Shown here in pieces: positions 38,774-47,247 of a DNA stretch of 64,000 nt (position 1 is the stretch's first letter; the number at the start of each line of letters is the position of its first letter). Made by a program: the position numbers and the translations under genes. This DNA is from Pseudomonas sp. FP2309 (GTDB taxonomy: Bacteria; Pseudomonadota; Gammaproteobacteria; Pseudomonadales; Pseudomonadaceae), in NCBI RefSeq assembly GCF_030687575.1, contig NZ_CP117439.1, forward strand, positions 1,922,001 to 1,986,000. The letters are read 5' to 3'. The notes beneath the pieces are model-generated. The model was not told where the DNA came from. It saw nothing but the letters and a program-made list of their open reading frames with translations, and did no database searches.

Positions 38774-39588
38774 GCGTGCGCAATGGATGTATCCGTATCC
38801 TCGGGCTGAGCCTTCTCAGCCCATTGGTCTTCGCTGCCGACGTACCGGGTAGTCAGGACCTGCCCTCCGTGGCCCGTCAGATCGACGCACAAATCGTCGA
38901 TTACCGCCCCGCCGAAGAAAAAGAACGCATCTACCCCATGGGCGCGATTCGCAAGATCAGCGGCCAACTGCGCTATGAAGGCCAAGCCACCGCGCGCGGC
39001 CAAACCACGGCGATCACCTACGAGATGCCCTCCGAGCACAGCTCCGAGGCGGCGTTTACCGCCACCCGCGAAGCGTTGCAGGCCAAAGGTGCGCAACTGT
39101 TGTTCTGGTGCAAGGCCCGTGACTGTGGCGAAAGCAGCCTGTGGGCCAACGAGATTTTCGGCAATGCCAAACTGGTCGGTGCCGACGGTCAGCAGGAATA
39201 CCTGCTGCTGCGTCTGGCCGCACCGCAGGACAATTCCCTGATCGCGCTGTACGGCATCACCCGCGGCAACCGCCGTGCCTACCTGCATGTGGAGCAATTG
39301 GATGCCAGCGCGCCGCTGGGCGACCTGCTCCCCACCTCGGCAACCCTATTGCGCGAGTTGAAAAGCACGGGCGAGCTGGACTTTCCCGCGTTGGGCGGCG
39401 AGCCTGATGCGACCTGGGTCACCTTGATTTCCCGTGGCTTGAACCTCGACACCACCTCTCGCATCAGCTTGACCGGCCCGACGGCCGAAGCCTGGCGCCA
39501 GGCCCTGGTCGACAGCGGCGTGCGCGCTGCGCGTCTGGAAACCGGCAGCGCTGAAACCAAAGGTCTGCACCTGCATCTGATACGCTGA
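38770..39588 (+). CDS. DUF4892 domain exported protein
   Basis: The 272-residue protein has a signal peptide (CIRILGLSLLSPLVFAADV, cleavage near residue 23) and the DUF4892 region, including YRPAEEKERIYPMGAIRKISGQLRYEG and LLFWCKARDCGESSLWANEIFGNAKLVG with two cysteines that could form a disulfide in the periplasm. The family is found in Pseudomonas and relatives and has no known function. Its start is overlapped by a possible 22-codon ORF with a strong ribosome site. It is followed by a GC-rich hairpin and an AI-2E-family gene. Confidence 0.83.
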   Translation: MSVRNGCIRILGLSLLSPLVFAADVPGSQDLPSVARQIDAQIVDYRPAEEKERIYPMGAIRKISGQLRYEGQATARGQTTAITYEMPSEHSSEAAFTATREALQAKGAQLLFWCKARDCGESSLWANEIFGNAKLVGADGQQEYLLLRLAAPQDNSLIALYGITRGNRRAYLHVEQLDASAPLGDLLPTSATLLRELKSTGELDFPALGGEPDATWVTLISRGLNLDTTSRISLTGPTAEAWRQALVDSGVRAARLETGSAETKGLHLHLIR

Positions 39589-39596
39589 CCCCTGCA

Positions 39597-39623
39597 AGGC
39601 GAACGGACCCGTGCCGTTCGCCT
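39597..39623 (+). terminator. Terminator-like hairpin between the DUF4892 and AI-2E genes
   Basis: AGGCGAACGG and CCGTTCGCCT form a perfect 10-bp stem with a 7-base loop, 8 bases past the stop. There is no T-run after it, so it may attenuate or protect mRNA rather than end it. Confidence 0.45.
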
Positions 39624-39660
39624 AAGCTATCTTCCTACAGCCTTCTTCTCGAGAAACCCC

Positions 39661-40722
39661 ATGCTCAATAACGATCGCCTGCTGGTGCAAATCCTGCTGC
39701 TGGTGCTTTTTGGTGCCAGCGTCTGGGTGATGGCGCCGTTCTGGTCGGCGCTGTTCTGGGGCGCGGTACTGGCGTTTGCCAGTTGGCCGCTGATGGTGTT
39801 GCTGACACGTTGGCTGGGCGGCCGTGAGTCCCTGGCCGCCGGCATCCTCACCCTGGGCTGGATGTTATTGGTGGCGTTGCCGTTGGTATGGCTGGGGTTC
39901 AACCTGGCGGACCACGTGCGTGACGTCGTGGCGTTGATCAAGGACATTCAGGTCGACGGCCTGCCCGAGGCACCGACCTGGCTGGGCTCGATCCCCTTTG
40001 TCGGGGAGCGCCTGGTCGGCATGTGGGACAGCATCGACCAGCAGGGCGCGGCATTGATGATCAGCCTCAAACCGTACCTGGGCCAGGTGGGCAATTGGTT
40101 GCTGGCGCGCAGTGCGCAGATCGGTGGCGGCATCCTCGAGCTGACCCTGAGCCTGGTGTTCGTGTTCTTTTTCTATCGCGATGGACCGCGTTTGGCGATG
40201 TTCGTCCACCGTCTGCTGGAGCGCCTGATCGGTGACCGCGCCGGTTACTACATCGAACTGGTGGCCGGGACCGTACAGCGGGTGGTCAACGGTGTGATCG
40301 GCACCGCCGCCGCCCAGGCCGTGCTTGCGCTGATCGGCTTTCTGATCGCCGGCGTGCCGGGCGCGCTGGTGCTGGGGATCGTGACCTTCCTGCTCAGCCT
40401 GATCCCCATGGGGCCGCCGCTGGTGTGGATCCCGGCTACGGCCTGGCTGGCGTGGAAGGGCGATTACACCTACGCGGTGTTCCTGGGGGTGTGGGGCACC
40501 TTCATCATCAGCGGCGTGGACAACGTGCTTAAACCGTACCTGATCAGCCGTGGCGGCAACCTGCCGCTGGTGATCGTGTTGCTCGGGGTGTTCGGCGGTT
40601 TGATCGCCTTTGGCTTTATCGGCCTGTTTATTGGCCCAACCCTACTGGCGGTGGCCTACAGCCTGCTGACGGATTGGAGTGCCACCCATGCCCAGGGCCG
40701 CCGGGAAGATAAAACCCTTTAA
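39661..40722 (+). CDS. AI-2E family transporter (PerM/TqsA-like permease)
   Basis: The 353-residue inner-membrane protein has about seven to eight helices in the AI-2E exporter pattern: two N-terminal pairs, a cytoplasmic segment (PTWLGSIPFVGERLVGMWDS), then FVFFFYRDGPRLAMFVHRLLERL and the C-terminal GPPLVWIPATAWLAWKGDYTYAVFLGVWG and GLFIGPTLLAVAYSLL blocks. Family members include autoinducer-2 and peptide exporters and Na+/H+ antiporters, so the substrate is open. Its stop codon overlaps the stop of the convergent kinase gene, which leaves no room for a terminator between them. Confidence 0.88.
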   Translation: MLNNDRLLVQILLLVLFGASVWVMAPFWSALFWGAVLAFASWPLMVLLTRWLGGRESLAAGILTLGWMLLVALPLVWLGFNLADHVRDVVALIKDIQVDGLPEAPTWLGSIPFVGERLVGMWDSIDQQGAALMISLKPYLGQVGNWLLARSAQIGGGILELTLSLVFVFFFYRDGPRLAMFVHRLLERLIGDRAGYYIELVAGTVQRVVNGVIGTAAAQAVLALIGFLIAGVPGALVLGIVTFLLSLIPMGPPLVWIPATAWLAWKGDYTYAVFLGVWGTFIISGVDNVLKPYLISRGGNLPLVIVLLGVFGGLIAFGFIGLFIGPTLLAVAYSLLTDWSATHAQGRREDKTL

Positions 40723-41762
40723 GCCCTCGGCAGCCACATCACCGCCGTCAGACCGCCGCCTGGGGTCTCTTCCAAACTCAGGCGGCCGCCCAGGCGTTCC
40801 ACGGCATCTTTGGCAATGGTCATGCCCAGGCCGACGCCGCCGGAATTGCGATTGCGCGAGCCTTCCAGGCGGAAGAAGGGTTCGAACACCGCCTCGCGCT
40901 GGTCGGCGGCAATCCCGGGGCCGTGGTCGATCACGCGGATAACCAGGGCTTCGCGGCTATCCGTAAGTTCGATCCGTGCCATGCCGGCGTAGCGCAGGGC
41001 GTTGTCGATCAGGTTGTTCAAACATGAACGTAGTGCCATCGGTTGTACCTGCAAGGGCACGCAGGTGCCGGCCACCTGCACGTCCGAGCCCTGGTCCTGG
41101 GCATTTTCACTCATCGACTCCACCAGCGCCTGCACGTCCAGCCAGTGCCGGGTTTCGCTGGTGCGCTGTTCGTGCAAATAGCTCAGGGTGGCATCGAGCA
41201 TGCCGATCATGTCGTCGAGGTCCTGGCGCATCTGGCCCTGTAGCTTGGTGTCCTCGATCTGTTCCAGGCGCAGCTTGAGGCGTGACAGCGGGGTGCGCAG
41301 GTCGTGGGACACGGCGCCGAGCATGCGCGCGCGCTGACTGACCTGTTCGCGAATGCGCTTTTGCATCAGGTTGAAAGTCGAGGCCGCCTGCCGCGCCTCC
41401 CGCGGGCCCGACTCATCAAGGGGCGGGCTGTTGAGGTCGAGGCTTAAACGCTCCGCCGCCTCGCTGAGGCGTTGGATCGGCCGGCTCAGCAGTTTGGCGC
41501 CGTACCAGGCTGCGATGATCAGTGAGACGAATTGAAACGTCAGGGGCACCACCGGCCCGCCGAACCAGGGCCGTGAATGCTTCTCGCGCATCGGCGCCAT
41601 GCTTCCGTCCGGCAGCTCGATAAACCGCTCGGGGGGCGGCGGCGGAGGCGGGTGCCCGTAATGGTGAAACCAGAAGAACGCCAATGCATGGGCCAGCACA
41701 ATCGCCACCAGCAACACGCCAAACAGCCGACCGAACAGTGTGTTGAAGGGGGCCCGCATCAA
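40719..41762 (-). CDS. Sensor histidine kinase with a seven-proline periplasmic stretch
   Basis: The 347-residue membrane kinase has helices at about 11-32 and 71-88 enclosing a short periplasmic loop, HAMP, HisKA with His153 in GAVSHDLRTPLSRL, and HATPase (NLIDNALRYAG, DHGPGI, GGVGLGMTIAKD). The loop starts HHYGH and continues with seven consecutive prolines (38-44), encoded without repair. The histidine cluster might bind a metal, while the proline run would stall ribosomes without EF-P; both points are inference. Its start overlaps the response-regulator stop as ATGA, so kinase translation is coupled to the regulator. Targets are unknown. Confidence 0.92.
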   Translation of the reverse strand: MMRAPFNTLFGRLFGVLLVAIVLAHALAFFWFHHYGHPPPPPPPERFIELPDGSMAPMREKHSRPWFGGPVVPLTFQFVSLIIAAWYGAKLLSRPIQRLSEAAERLSLDLNSPPLDESGPREARQAASTFNLMQKRIREQVSQRARMLGAVSHDLRTPLSRLKLRLEQIEDTKLQGQMRQDLDDMIGMLDATLSYLHEQRTSETRHWLDVQALVESMSENAQDQGSDVQVAGTCVPLQVQPMALRSCLNNLIDNALRYAGMARIELTDSREALVIRVIDHGPGIAADQREAVFEPFFRLEGSRNRNSGGVGLGMTIAKDAVERLGGRLSLEETPGGGLTAVMWLPRA

Positions 41763-42523
41763 CCGATATCCCGCGCGTCGAACAGGTAGCCCTCACCGCG
41801 CACGGTCTTGATCAACTGCGGGGCCTTGGGGTCATCCCCCAGTTTTTGGCGCAGGCGCGAGACCAGCAGGTCGATGCTGCGATCAAAGGCTTCGATGGAA
41901 CGACCACGGGCCGCATCGAGCAATTGTTCACGGCTCAATACCCGGCGCGGGCGCTCGATAAACACCCACAACAGGCGAAATTCGGCGTTGGACAGTGGCA
42001 CCACCAGGCCATCGTCGGCCACCAGCTGGCGCAGCACGCTGTTGAGGCGCCAATTATCGAAGCGGATGTTGGCGCGTTGCTCGGTGCGGTCATCGCGCAC
42101 GCGGCGCAGGATGGTCTGGATGCGTGCCACCAGCTCGCGCGGTTCGAACGGCTTGGACATGTAGTCGTCGGCGCCCAGCTCCAGGCCGATGATGCGGTCG
42201 GTGGGCTCGCAGCGGGCGGTGAGCATCAGGATTGGAATGTCCGACTCCGCGCGCAGCCAGCGGCATATCGACAGGCCGTCTTCGCCCGGCAGCATCAGGT
42301 CGAGTACCACGACATCAAAAGTGTCGGCTTGCATGGCCAGGCGCATCGCGGCGCCGTCGGTCACGCCCGTGGCAAAAATATTGAAGCGGGCCAGGTAGTC
42401 GATCAGCAGTTCGCGGATCGGCACATCGTCATCGACGATCAGCGCACGGGTGTTCCAGCGTTTGTCATCGGCGATTACCGCGCCTTTTTGCTCGTCTTTC
42501 ACTGGGACAAGAGGGGTCTGCAT
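41759..42523 (-). CDS. OmpR-family response regulator
   Basis: The 254-residue regulator has a receiver with the acidic pair in LIVDDDVPIREL, phospho-acceptor Asp75 (VVVLDLMLPGEDG), and Lys in MSKPFEPRELVARI. A winged-helix DNA-binding domain follows (VVPLSNAEFRLLWVFIERPRRVLSREQLLDAARG, then RLRQKLGDDPKAPQLIKTVRGEGYLF). I start it at ATG 42523 (MQTPLVPVKD) rather than further upstream, although the ribosome site is weak. The N-terminal 20 residues precede the receiver and are probably unstructured. It is operonic with the downstream kinase. Confidence 0.9.
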   Translation of the reverse strand: MQTPLVPVKDEQKGAVIADDKRWNTRALIVDDDVPIRELLIDYLARFNIFATGVTDGAAMRLAMQADTFDVVVLDLMLPGEDGLSICRWLRAESDIPILMLTARCEPTDRIIGLELGADDYMSKPFEPRELVARIQTILRRVRDDRTEQRANIRFDNWRLNSVLRQLVADDGLVVPLSNAEFRLLWVFIERPRRVLSREQLLDAARGRSIEAFDRSIDLLVSRLRQKLGDDPKAPQLIKTVRGEGYLFDARDIG

Positions 42524-42740
42524 AGTGCGATCATCTGCCTGGTTGTTGCGGTCAGCATAGGCGCCCAGCCCCATGGCTGGAAGTGCTGGTCGGTGGGTCG
42601 TGCCAGGGAGGCTAGCGTTCGTGCGTGTTGGGGGGATGTCGTGAATGTATCGGCTTTGAAATAATTGTTATAAATACAGGCCTGATGGCGGTTGGTCAGT
42701 ATTTACCGATCATCGGATCCCGCAACGGCGCCGCTTGCGC

Positions 42741-42746
42741 TACAAT
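42741..42746 (+). promoter_or_regulatory. Likely -10 element of pyrF
   Basis: TACAAT lies 37 bases before the pyrF ATG and is followed by the GC-rich discriminator CCGCGCCG, as at many growth-linked Pseudomonas promoters. A matching -35 is not obvious. The AT-rich stretch at 42656-42675 may act upstream. Confidence 0.4.
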
Positions 42747-42782
42747 CCGCGCCGATTTCGACTTGCCTGAGAGCCCATTCCA

Positions 42783-43481
42783 ATGTCCGTCTGCCAGACT
42801 CCTATCATCGTCGCCCTGGATTACCCCACCCGTGACGCCGCACTGAAGCTGGCTGACCAGTTGGACCCCAAGCTTTGCCGGGTCAAGGTCGGCAAGGAAC
42901 TGTTCACCAGTTGTGCCGCGGAAATCGTCGGCACCCTGCGTGACAAAGGCTTCGAGGTGTTCCTCGACCTCAAATTCCACGATATCCCCAACACCACCGC
43001 GATGGCGGTCAAGGCGGCCGCCGAGATGGGCGTGTGGATGGTCAACGTGCACTGCTCCGGCGGCCTGCGCATGATGACTGCCTGCCGCGAAGTGCTGGAA
43101 CAGCGCAGCGGCCCCAAGCCCCTGCTGATTGGTGTGACCGTGCTGACCAGCATGGAGCGCGAAGACCTGGCCGCCATCGGCCTGGACATCGAACCCCAGG
43201 AGCAGGTGCTGCGCTTGGCGGCCCTGGCGCAAAAAGCCGGCCTGGATGGCCTGGTGTGTTCGGCGTTGGAAGCGCAGGCGTTGAAAACCGCCCATCCATC
43301 GCTGCAACTGGTGACGCCGGGGATCCGTCCGGCGGGCAGCGCCCAGGATGATCAGCGCCGTATTCTGACCCCGCGCCAGGCATTGGACGCAGGCTCGGAC
43401 TACCTGGTGATCGGCCGTCCGATCAGCCAGGCAGCGGATCCGGCGAAGGCGTTGGCGGCAGTCGTGGCCGAGATCGCCTGA
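42783..43481 (+). CDS. pyrF: Orotidine 5'-phosphate decarboxylase
   Basis: The 232-residue TIM-barrel enzyme makes UMP from OMP, the last step of de novo pyrimidine synthesis. The catalytic tetrad motif [10 protein letters not shown] (Asp62, Lys64, Asp67) and the phosphate-binding C-terminal VTPGIRPAG and YLVIGRPIS are intact. Homologues begin [16 protein letters not shown], supporting ATG 42783. It is a single gene, followed by a short hairpin terminator shared with the convergent oxidoreductase. Confidence 0.96.
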   Translation: MSVCQTPIIVALDYPTRDAALKLADQLDPKLCRVKVGKELFTSCAAEIVGTLRDKGFEVFLDLKFHDIPNTTAMAVKAAAEMGVWMVNVHCSGGLRMMTACREVLEQRSGPKPLLIGVTVLTSMEREDLAAIGLDIEPQEQVLRLAALAQKAGLDGLVCSALEAQALKTAHPSLQLVTPGIRPAGSAQDDQRRILTPRQALDAGSDYLVIGRPISQAADPAKALAAVVAEIA

Positions 43482-43489
43482 TCAAGCAC

Positions 43490-43513
43490 AATGTGGGAGT
43501 CCGCTCCCACATT
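43490..43513. terminator. Bidirectional hairpin between pyrF and the oxidoreductase (TGTGGGAG type)
   Basis: AATGTGGGAG, loop TCCG and CTCCCACATT form a perfect 10-bp stem between two convergent genes. The TGTGGGAG core matches the hairpin at 62051-62085 and common REP-derived sequences in P. fluorescens. There is no long T-run. Confidence 0.6.
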
Positions 43514-43521
43514 GGCTGTGT

Positions 43522-44529
43522 TTAGCTGACCTTCAGCACCAACTTCCCAAAGTTCTCGCCGTTGAACAACTTCATCAACGTCTCCGGGAACGTCTCCAGC
43601 CCCTCCACGATATCTTCCTTGCTCTTGAGCTTGCCTTGCGCCATCCAGCCGGCCATTTCCTGCCCGGCAGCGGCAAAGTTCGCCGCGTGGTCCATCACCA
43701 CGAAGCCTTCCATCCGCGCACGGTTCACCAGCAGTGACAAATAGTTGGCCGGGCCTTTCACTGCTTCTTTGTTGTTGTACTGGCTGATGGCACCGCAAAT
43801 CACCACCCGTGCCTTCAACGCCAGACGGCTGAGCACGGCGTCGAGAATGTCGCCACCGACGTTATCGAAATACACGTCCACCCCTTTAGGGCATTCGCGC
43901 TTGAGGGCGGCGGGCACGTCTTCGCTCTTGTAATCGATGGCTGCGTCGAAGCCCAGTTCATCGACCAGGAACTTGCACTTGTCCGCACCACCGGCAATGC
44001 CGACCACGCGGCAGCCCTTGAGCTTGGCGATTTGCCCGGCAATGCTGCCGACGGCTCCGGCCGCGCCGGAAATCACCACCGTTTCGCCGGCTTTGGGTGC
44101 GCCGGTTTCCAGCAGCGCGAAGTAGGCGGTCATGCCGGTCATCCCCAATGCCGACAGGTAGCGCGGCAGAGGCGCCAGTTTCGGGTCGACCTTGTAGAAA
44201 CCGCGCGGCTCACCCACGAAGTAATCCTGCACCCCGAGGGCGCCGTTGACGTAGTCGCCGACCGCGAATGCCGGGTTGTTGGAGGCAATCACTTGGCCTA
44301 CCCCCAGCGCACGCATCACGTCGCCAAGGCCGACAGGCGGGATGTAGGACTTGCCCTCATTCATCCAGCCGCGCATGGCCGGGTCGAGTGACAGATATTC
44401 GTTGCGTACCAGCACCTGCCCATCCTGTGGCGTGCCGACCGGCACTTCCTGGTAGGTGAAGGTATCCCGTGTGGCCGCGCCGACCGGGCGTTTGGCGAGC
44501 AGGAATTGGCGGTTGGTCTGGGCGGTCAT
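43522..44529 (-). CDS. NADP-dependent medium-chain oxidoreductase (CurA/leukotriene B4 reductase-like)
   Basis: The 335-residue zinc-free MDR enzyme probably reduces the double bond of alpha,beta-unsaturated ketones or aldehydes with NADPH. The cofactor motif ISGAAGAVGSIAGQIAKLKGCRVVG (AAGAVG) sits mid-protein. The N-terminal RPVGAATRDTF and VRNEYLSLDPAMRGWMNEGKSY segments are typical of the CurA/PTGR branch, and the C-terminus LVLKVS is complete. No operon partner is near, and the substrate is inferred only from the family. GAGTCGCTGCC precedes the ATG with moderate ribosome-site quality. Confidence 0.9.
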   Translation of the reverse strand: MTAQTNRQFLLAKRPVGAATRDTFTYQEVPVGTPQDGQVLVRNEYLSLDPAMRGWMNEGKSYIPPVGLGDVMRALGVGQVIASNNPAFAVGDYVNGALGVQDYFVGEPRGFYKVDPKLAPLPRYLSALGMTGMTAYFALLETGAPKAGETVVISGAAGAVGSIAGQIAKLKGCRVVGIAGGADKCKFLVDELGFDAAIDYKSEDVPAALKRECPKGVDVYFDNVGGDILDAVLSRLALKARVVICGAISQYNNKEAVKGPANYLSLLVNRARMEGFVVMDHAANFAAAGQEMAGWMAQGKLKSKEDIVEGLETFPETLMKLFNGENFGKLVLKVS

Positions 44530-44756
44530 GGCAGCGACTCTTTAGAAATGAGTCATGAGTGATAGACCTTCACGGAGCGCTGAGCAAGGTCAGTGCAAGG
44601 GGCGAATGCTGGTCGATAGGCCCCGTTGATAGTGAGGCGGGTAGCCTTATCACTCCCATTCATACAACGCTAACTGGCCTTTTGATAGTGCTGACGCGCG
44701 CGTCCCGACGTTGGCTAGACTCGATCCACCGCACTTTCCTCCATAGGACATCCCCC

Positions 44757-45518
44757 ATGAGCATGACGTTTTCCGGCCAGGTCGCCCTGGTGACTGGCGC
44801 TGCTGCCGGTATTGGCCGCGCCACTGCGTTGGCGTTCGCCGCTGAAGGCCTGAAGGTCGTGGTTGCTGATCTGGATGTGGCGGGGGGCGAAGGCACCGTC
44901 GCAATGATCCAGCAAACCGGTGGCGAGGCGCTGTTTGTGCGCTGCAACGTCACCCTGGAGGCGGATGTGCAACAAATGATGGCTCAGACGCTCAGTGCCT
45001 ACGGTCGCCTGGACTACGCGTTCAATAACGCGGGGATAGAAATCGAGAAGGGCAAGCTGGCGGACGGCAGCCTGGATGAGTTCGACGCGATCATGGGCGT
45101 CAACGTCAAGGGGGTGTGGTTGTGCATGAAGTACCAACTGCCGCTGCTGCTCGCCCAAGGCGGCGGTGCCATCGTCAACACGGCGTCGGTGGCCGGCCTG
45201 GGGGCTGCGCCGAAGATGAGTATTTATGCGGCCTCCAAGCACGCAGTGATCGGCCTGACCAAGTCGGCGGCTATCGAGTACGCAAAGAAGAAGATCCGCG
45301 TGAACGCCGTCTGCCCGGCGGTGATCGACACGGATATGTTCCGCCGCGCCTATGAAGCGGACCCGCGCAAGGCCGAGTTCGCCGCAGCCATGCACCCGGT
45401 TGGGCGGATCGGCAAGGTCGAGGAAATCGCCAGTGCCGTGCTGTATCTGTGCAGCGACGGGGCCGCGTTTACCACTGGGCATGCCCTGGCGGTGGACGGT
45501 GGTGCGACGGCGATCTAG
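44757..45518 (+). CDS. Short-chain dehydrogenase/reductase (SDR)
   Basis: The 253-residue classical SDR has the cofactor motif VTGAAAGIG (about 12-20), NNAG at 90-93, and the catalytic Ser144, Tyr157 and Lys161 (YAASK). Asp38 after the second strand suggests NAD(H) preference. The C-terminal FTTGHALAVDGGATAI closes the fold. Homology begins at MSMTFSGQVALVTG; the long frame upstream to 44559 is not conserved. Substrate is unknown, and no neighbouring gene indicates a pathway. Confidence 0.9.
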   Translation: MSMTFSGQVALVTGAAAGIGRATALAFAAEGLKVVVADLDVAGGEGTVAMIQQTGGEALFVRCNVTLEADVQQMMAQTLSAYGRLDYAFNNAGIEIEKGKLADGSLDEFDAIMGVNVKGVWLCMKYQLPLLLAQGGGAIVNTASVAGLGAAPKMSIYAASKHAVIGLTKSAAIEYAKKKIRVNAVCPAVIDTDMFRRAYEADPRKAEFAAAMHPVGRIGKVEEIASAVLYLCSDGAAFTTGHALAVDGGATAI

Positions 45519-45719
45519 GACCTTGCGCCCCACACCATTCGAAAAGGATTGGCGTGCTGTGGGGCGTTTCCAAAGCTGGCAAAACGCTGCGATCGAATGT
45601 GTATCACCAGGTAAATAACTCAATAAAATCAATAATTTAATAAGTTTTCACCAGCGGTCTCCACGGGCTTCTGTGCTTAACTCTTCGGGTTGAAATCAGA
45701 CAGTTGAAGTGAGTGGCTC

Positions 45720-47132
45720 ATGGATTTAGGGATTGATCGACAAGCCCTTGTACCGGTGGTGCAGCAAATCGTCAGTGCAGTGGCGGAGTGGATTCGCAAG
45801 GACGGGGTGAGCCCCGGCACTCGCTTGCCGTCCATCCGGCAGTTGGCGCTGGATAACCTGCTCAGTCAATCCAGCGTGATCGAGGCATTTGAACGGATGG
45901 TTGCCCAGGGGATGCTGGCTCCGCGGCCGGGGGCGGGGTTTGTGGTGGCCCAACCGTCGGTCCAGACCGAGGGCCACTGGTACGAAGGCGCGGAACGGGA
46001 GTGGGGCGCCTTTGCCGATAACCCGTTGGGAGAGTTGAAACTTGGCTGCGGCTGGTTGCCGGATGCCTGGCATGAAAGCGATGACATCCGCTACGCCATC
46101 CGTGAAGTGGCCCGTTCCGACACCGCTGGGCTGTTCAACTACAGCACCCCCCTGGGTCTGCCGGTGCTGCGCGAGCAACTGCTCAAGCACCTGACCCGGA
46201 TTCACATCGCCACCAGCCTGGACCGCATCCTCACCACCGCAGGTGCCAGCCATGCTCAGGACCTGCTGATACGTACGTTACTCAGAGCGGGTGACAGCGT
46301 GGTGGTTGAAACCCCGGGCTATGGCAACCTCTATCGGCAACTGACGTTCCAGGGCGTGCACCTCTTGTCAGTGCCGCGCACCCGAGGCGGGCCGGACCTG
46401 TCGGTGCTGGAGGCACTGTTGCAGCAGCATCGGCCCAAATGTCTGTTCATCCACAGCCTTTATCACAACCCCACCGGGACCAGCCTGTGTCGCGCGGTCG
46501 CTGAGCGTTTGCTGGAGCTGGCGCGTCGCGATAACTTCCTGATCATTGAAGAGGACGTCTACGGTGATTTGCAGCACGCCAGTTGCACGCGGCTGTCGGC
46601 GCTGGCCCAGGACGATCGTGTGATCTATATCGCGAGTTTTTCCAAGACCCTGAGCAGTGCCTTGCGCGTCGGCTATCTCTGCGCGAGCACGGCGATTATC
46701 ACCCAATTGGTCAGCCTCAAGACCTTGACCGGCTTCGGTACCTCGCGGTTTGCCGAGGCGGTGGTCGCCACGCTGCTGGCCAATGGCACGTACCGCAAAT
46801 GGGTGCAGCGCCTGCGTAAACGGCTGCGTACGGACATGGCTGCTACCTTGCAGGTGCTCGATGACGAAGAGTGGGAGGTCTTTGCTGTACCGGCCGGCGG
46901 CATGCTGGTGTGGGCGCGACCCCCTGGGGGCGAGCTTTCGCGGCTACAAGCGTGTGCCCGGCGGCTGGGGGTGTTGTTATCGCCTGGGGCGTTATTCAGT
47001 CCGACCGGCGAACCCAGCCAGTGGCTGCGCATCAATGTGGCCTATGCTACTGATCAGCGGGCCTTGGAACTGTTCCGGACCATGGGACCCGCCAGATCGA
47101 CCTCGACCATTCTGAAAACGACGAGCGTGTAG
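45720..47132 (+). CDS. MocR-type regulator (GntR HTH fused to an aminotransferase domain)
   Basis: The 470-residue protein joins a GntR winged helix (SPGTRLPSIRQLALDNLLSQSSVIEAFERMVAQGMLAPRPGAGFVV, about residues 31-77) to a fold-type-I aminotransferase domain. That domain has the PLP-binding lysine Lys309 in ASFSKTLSSALRVGYL and YHNPTGTS at about 248-255. MocR proteins use PLP or an amino-acid-PLP adduct as a ligand to control genes such as pdxST or gabDT. Their targets are usually divergent neighbours, but here the upstream gene (the SDR) is on the same strand. A strikingly AT-rich stretch precedes it (45611-45650). Confidence 0.9.
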   Translation: MDLGIDRQALVPVVQQIVSAVAEWIRKDGVSPGTRLPSIRQLALDNLLSQSSVIEAFERMVAQGMLAPRPGAGFVVAQPSVQTEGHWYEGAEREWGAFADNPLGELKLGCGWLPDAWHESDDIRYAIREVARSDTAGLFNYSTPLGLPVLREQLLKHLTRIHIATSLDRILTTAGASHAQDLLIRTLLRAGDSVVVETPGYGNLYRQLTFQGVHLLSVPRTRGGPDLSVLEALLQQHRPKCLFIHSLYHNPTGTSLCRAVAERLLELARRDNFLIIEEDVYGDLQHASCTRLSALAQDDRVIYIASFSKTLSSALRVGYLCASTAIITQLVSLKTLTGFGTSRFAEAVVATLLANGTYRKWVQRLRKRLRTDMAATLQVLDDEEWEVFAVPAGGMLVWARPPGGELSRLQACARRLGVLLSPGALFSPTGEPSQWLRINVAYATDQRALELFRTMGPARSTSTILKTTSV

Positions 47133-47247
47133 CTTTTTGCCATTATTGTGGCGTCAACGCCTTGTGCTCAGGGGCTGGTCGTTGCGAATCTCGTGTCTTG
47201 TCTATCGGGCTTGATGGCATCTGCCATTGCAAGAGGGGTCAAGTGCA

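Noticed and set aside
44559..44756. An extended N-terminus for the SDR gene
   Set aside because: The 66 extra codons have no homology that I recognise and the conserved SDR start is MSMTFSGQVALVTG.
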